Notes: a model not told the origin generated them from the letters alone. Counted from the first letter of the stretch, positions 52,068-61,239 are shown. The stretch is 64,000 nucleotides of DNA from Clostridiales bacterium (GCA_017515465.1 JAFWFV010000001.1:43752-107751), one strand, 5' to 3'. Numbers and translations: made by a program.

Positions 52068-54533
52068 ATGGCATTATGCAGTATGTGTAAAGAGAGACAT
52101 GCTATCGTCTTTACCACCAGGTATGAGAATGGTAAGCGTATCGATGAGGGCTTTTGCGTTAAGTGCGCATATAAGGCCAGGATCAGCGGCATAGCTGACA
52201 TGTTCAAGGATGCAGGCATCGATGAGAACAATATTGATGAGCTGTCTGACAGGATAGAGGAATCCATGGGTTCTGTTGACCTTTCTGATCCCTCATCACT
52301 CCTGTCAGGACTGATGAACGGCAGTTCACTTGATGCACCCTACGATTTCGATGAAGACAGCACCAATGTAGGTGTTGAGGATGAGCAGGCAGAAGGATCA
52401 CCTGCCGAAGGCGGCAATAATCCCCTTGGTAACATCTTTAATAAGATGTTCGGGATGGGAGGTCCTAAGAATCCTGACGATCAGGACGGCAAGGACAACA
52501 ATAACAGGAAGGATAAAAAGTCCAAGAACAACAGCCGCATGAAGTATCTGAACGAGTTCGGCACTAATCTTACCGAGCGTGCAGCACAGGGCAAGATCGA
52601 CAGGATCATCGGCAGAGACGTTGAGATAGACAGATGTATCCAGATCCTTAACAGAAGGACCAAGAACAATCCTGTCCTTATCGGTGCTCCCGGTGTAGGT
52701 AAGACTGCCGTAGCACAGGGCCTCGCCAACAAGATCGTTGAGGGCTCTGTTCCCGAGAAGCTTCTCAATATGCAGGTATGGCAGCTGGATCTGCCGGCCA
52801 TGGTCGCAGGAACACAGTTCAGAGGCCAGTTCGAGGCCAGGATCAAGGGTGTCATCAACGAGGCCATCAAGGCTGAGAATATCATCCTTGTAATAGATGA
52901 GCTCCATACTATAGTTGGCGCAGGCGATGCCGAGGGTTCTACCAATGCAGGCAACATACTGAAGCCGGCACTGGCCAGGGGTGAACTCAGGATCTTGGGA
53001 TCCACTACCACAGGTGAATATAAGAAGATCGAGAAGGATTCCGCTCTGGAAAGGAGATTCCAGAAGGTAATCCTGGACGAACCTTCTCCTGAGGAAGCTT
53101 TCGAGATCCTCAAGGGCATCAAGGATTACTATGAGAAGCACCATAACGTTACTTATTCAGACGAGGTATTGAGATTCGCCGTAACTGCTTCCAAGAGATA
53201 CATTACGGACAGGTTCCTGCCTGATAAGGCCATCGATCTCATAGATGAGGCAGGTTCCAGAGCCAACCTCAACAACGTTAAGCTGGTTAAGCTCGCCAAT
53301 ACAAAGACTGCATTGGATGAAGCCACAGAGGTCTATAAGGAATCAGTTGAAAAGATCAACGATGTTGAGGATTCCGAGCGTGATTCCCTCTATGAAAAGG
53401 TAGCAGAGCAGAAAGCTGCCATGGATAAGCTCCAGAAGGAGTACGATGCATTGAACAGCGAGATATCTCCCGATCCCATTCAGATCGAGGATATTGCCAG
53501 GGTAGTGGAGATGTGGACAGGTATTCCCGTTAAATCAATATCCGAGAGTGAATCTGATAAGCTCCTGCATCTGGAGGAGAGGCTCCATGAGAGAGTAATA
53601 GGCCAGGACAAGGCCGTTACTGCTGTAGCAAAGGCAGTCAGGAGGACACGTTCCGGATTTACCAAGAAGCATAAGCCTTCTTCATTCATTTTCGTAGGAC
53701 CTACCGGCGTAGGTAAAACGGAACTTGTAAAGGCTCTTGCTGAGGTCCTGTTCGATACGGAGGACTCCCTGATCAGGATCGATATGTCAGAATATATGGA
53801 ACCTCATTCAGTAAGCAAGCTCATCGGATCTCCTCCGGGATACGTAGGACATGAGGACTCAGGTCAGCTTACCGAGCAGGTCAGGAGAAAGCCCTATTCT
53901 GTCATCCTGTTTGATGAGATCGAGAAAGCCCATCACGATGTGTTCAACATACTTCTCCAGCTGCTGGACGAAGGCAGGCTTACTGACAGCCATGGCATAC
54001 ATGTCAACTTCGAAAATACCATAATCGTCATGACATCCAATGCAGGCAGCACATCCAAGGCTCCCACCATCGGATTTAACTCCGGAACGCAGGAAGCTCT
54101 CGAGGCTCATGTTGATCAGGCTCTCAAGGAGACTTTCAGGCCCGAGTTCCTGAACCGTGTTGATGATACGATCATATTCACTGAGCTCTCCACAGCAGAG
54201 ATCAGGAAGATCGCAGACATCATGATGAAGGAAGTATATGCTTCTCTCAAGGAGAAGGGTATCGAGGCCGTCATGACAGAGGCATGCGGTGACAGACTGG
54301 CAGAGATCGGCTACGACAAGAAATACGGAGCCAGACCTCTCAGGAGAGCGATCAGGACAAATATCGAGGATAAGCTGTCGGATATGTATCTCGACGGCAG
54401 TCTCGATAAGGTTTCCAAGATCAGCATTGATTACAGGGACGGTGATTTCGTATTTGATACCATCAAAAACGATGTTTCCATCGTTCCTCCGGTAGCGCCC
54501 AAGGCAAAGCGAAAGACTGCAAAGAGTGAGTGA
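52068..54533 (+). CDS. ClpE/ClpC-like AAA+ chaperone ATPase
   Basis: 821 residues. The N-terminus is a zinc finger (CSMC 4-7, CVKC 30-33) as in ClpE, not the Clp-N repeat domain of ClpC. A long polar linker with an Asn/Lys-rich stretch (about 95-155) follows. AAA module 1 has GAPGVGKTA and a Walker B ILVIDELHTIVGAG. A short coiled-coil middle domain (about 415-460) and AAA module 2 (GPTGVGKTE, ILFDEIEKAHHDVFN) come next, then a D2-small domain. It unfolds proteins, probably for ClpP; a clear (L/I/V)GF-type loop was not verified. It lies between uvrA and the SMP-30 gene, which starts inside its last codons. Confidence 0.9.
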   Translation: MALCSMCKERHAIVFTTRYENGKRIDEGFCVKCAYKARISGIADMFKDAGIDENNIDELSDRIEESMGSVDLSDPSSLLSGLMNGSSLDAPYDFDEDSTNVGVEDEQAEGSPAEGGNNPLGNIFNKMFGMGGPKNPDDQDGKDNNNRKDKKSKNNSRMKYLNEFGTNLTERAAQGKIDRIIGRDVEIDRCIQILNRRTKNNPVLIGAPGVGKTAVAQGLANKIVEGSVPEKLLNMQVWQLDLPAMVAGTQFRGQFEARIKGVINEAIKAENIILVIDELHTIVGAGDAEGSTNAGNILKPALARGELRILGSTTTGEYKKIEKDSALERRFQKVILDEPSPEEAFEILKGIKDYYEKHHNVTYSDEVLRFAVTASKRYITDRFLPDKAIDLIDEAGSRANLNNVKLVKLANTKTALDEATEVYKESVEKINDVEDSERDSLYEKVAEQKAAMDKLQKEYDALNSEISPDPIQIEDIARVVEMWTGIPVKSISESESDKLLHLEERLHERVIGQDKAVTAVAKAVRRTRSGFTKKHKPSSFIFVGPTGVGKTELVKALAEVLFDTEDSLIRIDMSEYMEPHSVSKLIGSPPGYVGHEDSGQLTEQVRRKPYSVILFDEIEKAHHDVFNILLQLLDEGRLTDSHGIHVNFENTIIVMTSNAGSTSKAPTIGFNSGTQEALEAHVDQALKETFRPEFLNRVDDTIIFTELSTAEIRKIADIMMKEVYASLKEKGIEAVMTEACGDRLAEIGYDKKYGARPLRRAIRTNIEDKLSDMYLDGSLDKVSKISIDYRDGDFVFDTIKNDVSIVPPVAPKAKRKTAKSE

Positions 54534-55401
54534 TATCAGGACTACGTCAGCTTCGGTATTAACCGGCCGCAGGTTCAGATTAGGAGAATCCCCGTTTTAT
54601 ATTCCTGAAACGGGGATCTTTTCATGGGTTGATATCCTGGACGGCAAGTTCTATCTGATGACACCATCTGGTGACATCTCATGCCATGACGCGGGTCAGC
54701 AGATAGGCGCCCTGGTTCCTGCCACAGGTGACGGCAGATATATTGTTGCGGGCAAGGCCGGTCTGTACCTTTTTGATAACGGAGATATCACTCCTTATCT
54801 CGCACTGGGGGAACATTTCAGGTCATACCAGAGATCCAATGATTCCAAGGCTGACCCGATGGGCAGGTTATGGTTCGGATCATCCGTGGACGATGACGCT
54901 TATCCCGAATCCGGTAATCTGTTCAGATATGATGGAATGTCAGTTAAGATCATGCAGCCTGATACGCTGATATCCAACGGCATGGCATGGAACAGCCGCC
55001 GCGACCGTTTTTATTTCTCCGATTCTTCTTATCATGCTGTCTTCTCTTATGATTACGATAATGAAACAGGTGACATTTCAGGCAGGAGAGTCCTCTTTGA
55101 GGTCACGAACGGAGTTCCTGACGGCATGACGATAGATTCTGACGATAATCTCTGGGTAGCTATATGGGGCGGCAGAAGGATCGAGAAGAGAGACTCAGTA
55201 TCAGGAGAACTCCTGGAGATAATCTCTGTCGATGCACAGAATGTTACTTCATGCTGTTTCTACGGAGACAATATGGATAAGCTCTTTATTACCACATCAG
55301 GCGAAGGTCTTGAAGGAGCAAATGACGGCAAGCTCTTTACATGTAACACTACTTCCAGAGGTCTTTTTCCTGACAGGGCTTTATTATATAATCATAATTG
55401 A
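54526..55401 (+). CDS. SMP-30/gluconolactonase-like protein
   Basis: 291 residues from a GTG overlapping the end of the Clp gene by 8 nt. It is a six-bladed propeller of the SMP-30/regucalcin group: metal ligand Glu in RLGESPFY, then RSNDSKADPMGRLWFGS, the NGMAW motif with the Asn ligand, and PDGMTIDSDDNLWVAIWGG with the Asp ligand. Relatives hydrolyse sugar lactones with a divalent metal. No signal peptide, so it is cytoplasmic. It may be read on the same transcript as the ribbon/vWA cassette that begins 24 nt downstream. Confidence 0.88.
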   Translation: MSDIRTTSASVLTGRRFRLGESPFYIPETGIFSWVDILDGKFYLMTPSGDISCHDAGQQIGALVPATGDGRYIVAGKAGLYLFDNGDITPYLALGEHFRSYQRSNDSKADPMGRLWFGSSVDDDAYPESGNLFRYDGMSVKIMQPDTLISNGMAWNSRRDRFYFSDSSYHAVFSYDYDNETGDISGRRVLFEVTNGVPDGMTIDSDDNLWVAIWGGRRIEKRDSVSGELLEIISVDAQNVTSCCFYGDNMDKLFITTSGEGLEGANDGKLFTCNTTSRGLFPDRALLYNHN

Positions 55402-55425
55402 TATCTATCATTCCGGAGTTCTATC

Positions 55426-56376
55426 ATGAAAAACATTAGCTGCAAAAACTGCGGAGGCATAATGACTCTTGATGCTTCTGCCATGACTGCCACATGCAGG
55501 TTCTGCGGATCTCATTATGTTCTGGATCACGCTGATACTGATTATTACATGGATTTCTACAGGCAGATGAATTCCTTTTTTGCTTTATCTAATGATGAAC
55601 AGGAGAGAAGGATCAAGGCTGATGAACTGTGGAACGATGCAGATGAGAAGATGTTTACGACTTCTGACGGCAAGCAGATATCAGTGAGATATCTCTATAA
55701 TTATTCTGAACACGATGCTGATGTCTATGTTGCCAGACGAAACATCATATTCCATTTCCATAAGAACGGAGCCATGCTTTCGGAGCTTTGCAGGAGAAAT
55801 ATCTCCATACTGGATTATCCTTCTGCAGACATACGCAAACTGTCCGATTTCTTCCCGAGCGTCGCAGGCGGATATGAACTGGATGACAAAACATATATCC
55901 TTGTGGTTACCAAGGATGAGGACGAATATCCTCTCTCATTGTTCGGCGGACTGGGAGGCAGGCATGTAGCCTGGATAATAAGCAGGATGGAGAATCTCTG
56001 CTGTGTCCTGGAATTCAGCGGACTGGTCCATCCTGAGATCGACCCTAATACATTGTTCATCAATCCTTATACACATCAGGCTGCATTATATGGCAACTGG
56101 TGGAATGTATGCCGAAACAATTCGCTAAACGGTAAAGGAAAGATAATGAGGACTTCCGAAAACCTTAAGGGCCTCAGAAAGACAGCTTCTACTATCCTTA
56201 ATGATCCTGAGGCACCGGAGGCTCTGACTGAATTTATAAACAGCACTCCCAGGCTCGATGCATATGAGGACTTTTCTTACTGGGATGAGATGCTCATCAA
56301 GGCTTATGGTGAACGCAAGTTCATCAACATGGATACCGACGACGGCCGGATCTACGGCAGCGGCAGCAAGGAGTAG
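55426..56376 (+). CDS. Zinc-ribbon protein with a pseudokinase-like domain
   Basis: 316 residues. A zinc ribbon (Cys 6, 9, 24, 27) opens the protein. The rest (about 80-230) looks like the late part of a protein-kinase fold: hinge-like LVVTKDEDEYPLS, helix HVAWIISRMENLCCVLEFSG, then LVHPEIDPNTLFINP (200-214) at the position of the catalytic loop HxDxxxxN, and ALYGNWW (220-226) where DFG/DW is expected. The catalytic Asp, Asn and metal Asp are all changed, so a non-catalytic kinase is likely if the fold is right. It is followed after 5 nt by the vWA gene, so they are one unit. Stop is TAG. The fold call is my reading and needs structure prediction. Confidence 0.6.
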   Translation: MKNISCKNCGGIMTLDASAMTATCRFCGSHYVLDHADTDYYMDFYRQMNSFFALSNDEQERRIKADELWNDADEKMFTTSDGKQISVRYLYNYSEHDADVYVARRNIIFHFHKNGAMLSELCRRNISILDYPSADIRKLSDFFPSVAGGYELDDKTYILVVTKDEDEYPLSLFGGLGGRHVAWIISRMENLCCVLEFSGLVHPEIDPNTLFINPYTHQAALYGNWWNVCRNNSLNGKGKIMRTSENLKGLRKTASTILNDPEAPEALTEFINSTPRLDAYEDFSYWDEMLIKAYGERKFINMDTDDGRIYGSGSKE

Positions 56377-56381
56377 ACCTT

Positions 56382-57302
56382 ATGGGCAGAGGTTCTTATA
56401 CATCGACCGATTGGGTCAGCCTAAGGAGCAGTAAAGGTTTCGACAAGGCCACGACCACATACAAAGAGATATTTACTTCCACTTGTGCCAAGTCTGCTTT
56501 TGACAGCAGATATGCAGGCATCAGGGAATCCAGGGACAATGAGGATTCTCCTGAATCTGTACCGATCATAATTGGATTCGATGTTACTGCCTCCATGGGT
56601 TATCTGGCACAGGAACTGGCAACTTCTTCCATCAATCTGACAGCAACACTTATCAACAGGTGGGTATTGTCAGGCGCACAGTTCCTGACCGCCGCGATAG
56701 GTGATGTCAAGTCTGACATGTCTCCGCTTCAGGTAACACAGTTCGAATCGGACATCAGGATGATTAGACAGCTTATGGAGCTCCATCTCGAAGGAGGCGG
56801 AGGCGGAAACGGCGGTGAGTCTTATAACCTGTTATGGTATTTTGCCGCCGGGCATACGTCCACGGACTGTAATGAGAAGAGGCACAAAAAGGGATTTCTC
56901 TTTACGATAGGTGATGATGACTGTCATCCGGATCTGAGCGTTACCGAGATAGATAAAGCATTTGGTGATAAAGCTGAATATTCAATGTCCAGCATCGAAC
57001 TCATGAACATGGCTGAGGAGAAATATCATGTGTGTCACATCCATCTCAATAACGGAACAACTGAGAGCAGGAATATATTCAGATCTCTCAGATCAAAGTT
57101 TCCGGGTCATGTGACAGAACTGGATGTCAGGGATCTTCATGACTATCTGCCTTATCTCATAATGTGCATCATCAAGATGAGATTAGGCATGGACATTCAG
57201 GATATATTCAGTTCCATAGATCAGGATATGGCTGTGAAACTGGCCAGACCATTAGGTTTCATGATAAACGACAACAGATCAGGATCATCAATTGTTTTCT
57301 AA
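56382..57302 (+). CDS. vWA-like protein, copy 1
   Basis: 306 residues. A short N-terminal motif MGRGSYTSTDWVSLRSSKG is shared with the next gene. A von Willebrand A-like core follows: IIIGFDVTASMGYLA (Asp67, Thr69, Ser71, a variant MIDAS with DxTxS), then PLQVTQFESDIRMI, a Gly-rich loop GGGGGNGGESYNLLWYFAA, and KGFLFTIGDDDCHP. There is no signal peptide, so it is cytoplasmic. The Gly-rich loop is absent from copy 2, so the two are not redundant. Genes with this layout occur beside kinase-like or AAA partners; here the pseudokinase-like gene is 5 nt upstream. Function not known. Confidence 0.75.
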   Translation: MGRGSYTSTDWVSLRSSKGFDKATTTYKEIFTSTCAKSAFDSRYAGIRESRDNEDSPESVPIIIGFDVTASMGYLAQELATSSINLTATLINRWVLSGAQFLTAAIGDVKSDMSPLQVTQFESDIRMIRQLMELHLEGGGGGNGGESYNLLWYFAAGHTSTDCNEKRHKKGFLFTIGDDDCHPDLSVTEIDKAFGDKAEYSMSSIELMNMAEEKYHVCHIHLNNGTTESRNIFRSLRSKFPGHVTELDVRDLHDYLPYLIMCIIKMRLGMDIQDIFSSIDQDMAVKLARPLGFMINDNRSGSSIVF

Positions 57303-57313
57303 AGGAGGCTAAC

Positions 57314-58216
57314 ATGGGATACGGTAGTTATAAGGCAAGCGATTGGCAGAGACTCAAGAACAGTAAAGGGATCAGAACGGATTCATCGGCTGCCGAGATA
57401 TTCAGCGGCAATGAATTCCTGGAGAAGTATGATCCAAAATATATTGATATGCGTGAGTCCAGAGACAGTGCCGATTCACCTGAATCCACACCCATTATCC
57501 TTGGCTTTGACGTAACAGGCTCAATGGGATATTTGGCTGCTGAGATCGCAAAGAATTCTCTGAACAAGACCATCACTCAGATATATGACAAACATCCTGT
57601 CACTAATCCTCACGTTATGTGTGCAGCCTTTACCAGTCCTATCAATAAGCCCGCATCAGGTGCTCTTCAGGTAACACAGTTTGAGGCTGATATCAGAGTC
57701 GTTGAACAGCTCCTGGAGTTTAAGGTCATGTTCGGTGGCAACCGTTATAGTTTTGATGATCTCGTATGGTATTTTGCAGCTCATCATACGGATATAGACT
57801 GTTTCTCCAAGAGAAGAAAGAAAGGCTTTATATTCTGTATCGGTGATGAGGTTTGCGGGATCGACGATGGTTCTTTCCTAACCTGTGATGATGTAAAAAG
57901 GATCTTCGGAGATGAAGGTGTCAGGGATCACATTAAGCTGAAGGATTCTTATGATCTTGCATCTAAGAGGTATGAGATATTCCATATCGTCACTGATATG
58001 GGCTACAGGTTTGACAAAGCCTATCAGTCGTGGGAGAGGCTGATGCCCGGCCGTGTGGCTTCGATCAGGGAGGAGGATATCCAGTACCTGTCAGAGGTCA
58101 TTATCTCGATCCTGCTCCTGTTCAAGGGATACAGCAAAGATGACGTTATACGCCAGTGGCAGGGTGATACACGTGATGTGGTATCGAAAGCAATAAGTGA
58201 CATCAAGATCAGGTAA
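57314..58216 (+). CDS. vWA-like protein, copy 2
   Basis: 300 residues from ATG 57314 (AAGGAGG, 57302-57308); an earlier ATG at 57164 lies within copy 1. It opens with MGYGSYKASDWQRLKNSKG and has the MIDAS-like GFDVTGSMGYLA (Asp66, Thr68, Ser70), a KASGALQVTQFEAD-type strand and KGFIFCIGDEVC. Identity to copy 1 is high in these blocks and low elsewhere, consistent with an old tandem duplication. The stop abuts the ATG of the PurA-like gene (TAAATG), so the two are coupled. Function unknown; metal-dependent protein binding is the family expectation. Confidence 0.75.
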   Translation: MGYGSYKASDWQRLKNSKGIRTDSSAAEIFSGNEFLEKYDPKYIDMRESRDSADSPESTPIILGFDVTGSMGYLAAEIAKNSLNKTITQIYDKHPVTNPHVMCAAFTSPINKPASGALQVTQFEADIRVVEQLLEFKVMFGGNRYSFDDLVWYFAAHHTDIDCFSKRRKKGFIFCIGDEVCGIDDGSFLTCDDVKRIFGDEGVRDHIKLKDSYDLASKRYEIFHIVTDMGYRFDKAYQSWERLMPGRVASIREEDIQYLSEVIISILLLFKGYSKDDVIRQWQGDTRDVVSKAISDIKIR

Positions 58217-59395
58217 ATGAGTGTTTACGTCATAATCGGCAGGAACTTCGGGGATGAAGGAAAAGGTCTGGCGACTGACTGCTTTGCCGCAATGTCATCT
58301 CGCAAAGGCAGATCCTGCATCGTCATCAGGCACAACGGCGGTGCTCAGGCAGGCCATACAGTCGACCTGAGAGACAAGAGGTTTATATTTCATCAGATAT
58401 CTTCAGGTTCTTTCCGTGGAGCAGATACTTACTGGTCAGATACCTTCATGCCTGATCTGTATAAGCTCTCAGAAGAATATGACGGGTTCTCACGTATGTA
58501 CGGAAGCAGCCCCGCGATCTTTTCGAGTCCTGATGCATGTCCTGTTCTGATAGATGACGTGCTGATCAATCAGATGCTGGAGACAAATAGGGGCGATAAC
58601 CGGCACGGCAGCTGCGGTATGGGTATCGATGAAGCCGCCAGGCGTATAAGGACAGGGACATTTGCTCTTACAGTCAAGGATATAAAGCATATGTCTCCTG
58701 ATGGGATCTATCATGAACTCCGCCGGATCAGGAATGAATATACAAGAATGAGACTGTCTGAGCTGGGTATTGATCAATCCATGCCGGGAGAATACCTTGA
58801 ACTTCTGAATGACGGTAACGTCCTCAGAAACTATGCTGACATGATGAATGTTGGATCAGAGCTGATAGACCTTAAGGATCCTGTAATCACTGACGGATAT
58901 GACGTCAAGATATTCGAAGGTGCACAGGGCCTCCTGCTGGATCAGAACAACATCAGATTTGCCCCGCATCTCACAACTTCTAATACCGGACTTACAAATC
59001 CTTCCGCATTCATTGATGAATACCTTTCCGATAATGATGTTGAGGTTATATACGTTGCAAGAACATACGTTACGAGGCATGGGAACGGACCTTTGCCGTT
59101 TGAGGGGGAACTGGACCTTAAGGCAGAAGATGAGACCAATGTATTTAATGAATGGCAGGGAAGTATCAGATATGCCCCATATGGCGGAATAGAAGACCTG
59201 AAGCTGCCTGTTTCAGGGTATAAGGATTCATTGATGATCACACATCTCAATGAGACTGAGGGCAGATTATTGACTGTAAATGGGAGTCTTTCCATGGATA
59301 CAGTCAGGCAGGAAATTGCACCATATGATCTCTACCTGTCCAGATCCAGGTTCTCTGATCAGATCGAAAATGTAACGGGTGACCTGTCTTTGTAA
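58217..59395 (+). CDS. Divergent adenylosuccinate synthetase homologue
   Basis: 392 residues, about 35 shorter than typical PurA. The GTP/IMP site is recognisable: IIGRNFGDEGKGLATD (catalytic Asp13 kept), HNGGAQAGHTV (His47 kept), HGSCGMGID, FEGAQGLLLDQN, and TTSNTGLTNP. The aspartate loop GR-RR and the IMP-binding motifs after it differ: here NEWQGSIRYAPYGG and MITHLNETEG instead of VTTGRPRR and ITKLD. There is no N-terminal extension. It follows vWA copy 2 with no gap and is not in the purine cluster, so it may be a specialised paralogue. I infer a different second substrate, or a house-keeping PurA of unusual type; a genome search for a second purA would decide. Confidence 0.75.
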   Translation: MSVYVIIGRNFGDEGKGLATDCFAAMSSRKGRSCIVIRHNGGAQAGHTVDLRDKRFIFHQISSGSFRGADTYWSDTFMPDLYKLSEEYDGFSRMYGSSPAIFSSPDACPVLIDDVLINQMLETNRGDNRHGSCGMGIDEAARRIRTGTFALTVKDIKHMSPDGIYHELRRIRNEYTRMRLSELGIDQSMPGEYLELLNDGNVLRNYADMMNVGSELIDLKDPVITDGYDVKIFEGAQGLLLDQNNIRFAPHLTTSNTGLTNPSAFIDEYLSDNDVEVIYVARTYVTRHGNGPLPFEGELDLKAEDETNVFNEWQGSIRYAPYGGIEDLKLPVSGYKDSLMITHLNETEGRLLTVNGSLSMDTVRQEIAPYDLYLSRSRFSDQIENVTGDLSL

Positions 59396-60180
59396 TAGCA
59401 GAGCTCTCTTACACCCAGGGATCTCAGATATTCATATGTCTCATCAAAGCAGATGCCAAGCGTATCAGGAGTGTGGGAATCAGAACCTAGAGAGATGAGC
59501 TTTCCGCCCATAGCCAGATATCTTCTGATTATCTCACTGTCGGGCATGACATCAGGACAGCCCTTTGCACGTGCCTTGTAGATGGATCTGGTATTGATCT
59601 CCAGGCACTTTTCACGTGATATCAGTGCTTCAAAGAAACGGTCGAAAGCAGCGGGGCAGTCCTCATATAAGAGCCTGCAGTTAACGTCGGGGTTATACCT
59701 GTTGATGTAGTCGAAATGAGCGGCGATATCAAAGTTTGTGACCTTTTCGCACATCTCAGCCATCTTGCTTATATATTCGTTGTGGCGCTGTTTTTTTGGC
59801 AGGTCGTAACATCCGTCAGCAGCGTAATATACATCCCTTCCTCTGAACAGGTGATTGCTCAGGATAACGAGATCAAAAGGCGCTGACTGTGCTGTCTCAT
59901 CGATGACTGCAGCAGTGTGGGTCTGATATCCGAATTCGATACCCATCAGGAGTGTGAGATCTTCGGGACATTTCTTTTCCCATTCGCTAAACGTGCGGCA
60001 ATAATCGTTGATGTCGAATGTAGTGATATCATCATCCGGATCGGGATTATCGTACTCGTAGTGTTCTGTTACGCCAACAACACTGATCCCCTCCGATATT
60101 GCGGAAGTGATGAGTTCATCTATTGTCTCAGATGCGTCAGGGGAGAAGTGACATGTGTGATTGTGGATATCGGCCTTCAT
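59359..60180 (-). CDS. PHP-domain phosphatase (histidinol-phosphatase-like)
   Basis: 273 residues from the ATG at 60178-60180 (GAGG upstream). The PHP metal motifs are DIHNHTCHFSPDA at the start, GVTEHYEY, GIEFGYQTH, FDIAAHFDYINRY and a final SLGSDSHTPDTLG. HisK-type enzymes dephosphorylate histidinol phosphate; many homologues outside his operons act on other phosphates. Its last 37 nt overlap the PurA-like gene on the opposite strand, so no terminator separates them. It starts 1 nt after the MraY-like stop, in one operon. Confidence 0.85.
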   Translation of the reverse strand: MKADIHNHTCHFSPDASETIDELITSAISEGISVVGVTEHYEYDNPDPDDDITTFDINDYCRTFSEWEKKCPEDLTLLMGIEFGYQTHTAAVIDETAQSAPFDLVILSNHLFRGRDVYYAADGCYDLPKKQRHNEYISKMAEMCEKVTNFDIAAHFDYINRYNPDVNCRLLYEDCPAAFDRFFEALISREKCLEINTRSIYKARAKGCPDVMPDSEIIRRYLAMGGKLISLGSDSHTPDTLGICFDETYEYLRSLGVRELCYYKDRSPVTFSI

Positions 60181-60181
60181 A

Positions 60182-61165
60182 TCAGATTCCTCTGTGCAGG
60201 AATAACGTAATGCCCAGATAGATGATGTCAATGATCAATCCCGCCAGACAGATCACAGCCATCGTCATGGGGACAGACAGTCCTTTGCGCTTCTTGAGAT
60301 GGTCGTGTATTGGAGTAAGAGTGTTCTTGAGGATGATGACCTTTTTCTTAGTAAGTCTGCCTATAGTGATCTTGAGTATGGAAAGACCTCCGTCGATCAT
60401 GAAGGGCAGTCCGAATACCAGGTAAGCCAGGGGCAGTCTGACATACATCGCATACATAGCGATCAGAAGTCCCAGGGCTCTGGAACCTGCATCGCCCATG
60501 AGCATCTTGCTGGGATAGAAATTGAACAGCAGATAGGCAAATATCGTACCTACGATGACCTCGCAGATCATGAGGCTCTCGGGAGAGTTGGTCTGATTGA
60601 TCTGGGACAGGAAATTAAATGCGAAGAAAGTGAGTATGGTCAGAGTTCCTGACAGACCGTCAACGCCGTCTGTAGCATTTGTGGCATTGATGGATACGAT
60701 AATGAGGATAACAGCCAGGATAAAGTAGAGTACAGGGTGGATCTGAATAGTGGCACCGTTAAGTCCGATCACTATCTCTGTGGGGAAGAATATCGTTGCT
60801 ATGGCAGCACCTGCCAGTGCCAGACAGAAATCCAGAGCGCCCTTTACATATTCGTTCCAGGGATTCTTAGCCCTGTCATCCAGGAATCCCGATATCATGG
60901 CCAGCACCATAAGGCCCATGGTCAGTATGATACTAACGTTCTTATAAGCGAAAATACATGATACTATTGCGATGACTAATACAAAATAGAAACCGACGCC
61001 GGTAGGCTTGCCTACATTAACTTCGCTTCCGACTGCAAATTTACGGCCTCTGTCAGCGCCGAGGAGCTTCTTGCCAAAGGGCAGGAAGAACAAAATCAAT
61101 GCCGTTGCAGCAAAACAGATAACTGCAGGCAGTATACTAGTCAGGATAAATGATATCTTTTCCAT
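60182..61165 (-). CDS. MraY-like phospho-sugar transferase
   Basis: 327 residues with about ten membrane helices. Active-site loops are FLDDRAKNPWNEYVK (Asp pair), NATNATDGVDGLSG (catalytic Asp) and MGDAGSRALG (Asp), as in the polyprenyl-phosphate HexNAc-1-phosphate transferase family. The last cytoplasmic loop reads TPIHDHLKKRKG in place of the HHH motif of MraY, so one His is changed to Asp. It would make a lipid-linked muramyl pentapeptide or another lipid-linked sugar; it is isolated from mur and mra genes here. Start has GGTG upstream, in a divergent arrangement with argS. Confidence 0.85.
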   Translation of the reverse strand: MEKISFILTSILPAVICFAATALILFFLPFGKKLLGADRGRKFAVGSEVNVGKPTGVGFYFVLVIAIVSCIFAYKNVSIILTMGLMVLAMISGFLDDRAKNPWNEYVKGALDFCLALAGAAIATIFFPTEIVIGLNGATIQIHPVLYFILAVILIIVSINATNATDGVDGLSGTLTILTFFAFNFLSQINQTNSPESLMICEVIVGTIFAYLLFNFYPSKMLMGDAGSRALGLLIAMYAMYVRLPLAYLVFGLPFMIDGGLSILKITIGRLTKKKVIILKNTLTPIHDHLKKRKGLSVPMTMAVICLAGLIIDIIYLGITLFLHRGI

Positions 61166-61210
61166 AAAATTAACACCTCAAAACCTCTTAAGTATATCAT
61201 TTTGAGAATA

Positions 61211-61239
61211 CTGAAAACAGTATCTGCTTATGCTATAAT
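61211..61239 (+). promoter_or_regulatory. Promoter of argS
   Basis: CTGAAA (61211-61216), a 17-nt spacer and TATAAT (61234-61239), then a leader of about 50 nt and GGAGGAG before the ATG. Confidence 0.65.

Noticed and set aside
58217..59395. PurZ (phage aminoadenine synthesis) rather than PurA-like
   Set aside because: As I recall, PurZ has a Ser at the catalytic Asp position; here the motif is GDEGKG with Asp kept, and no phage genes surround it.
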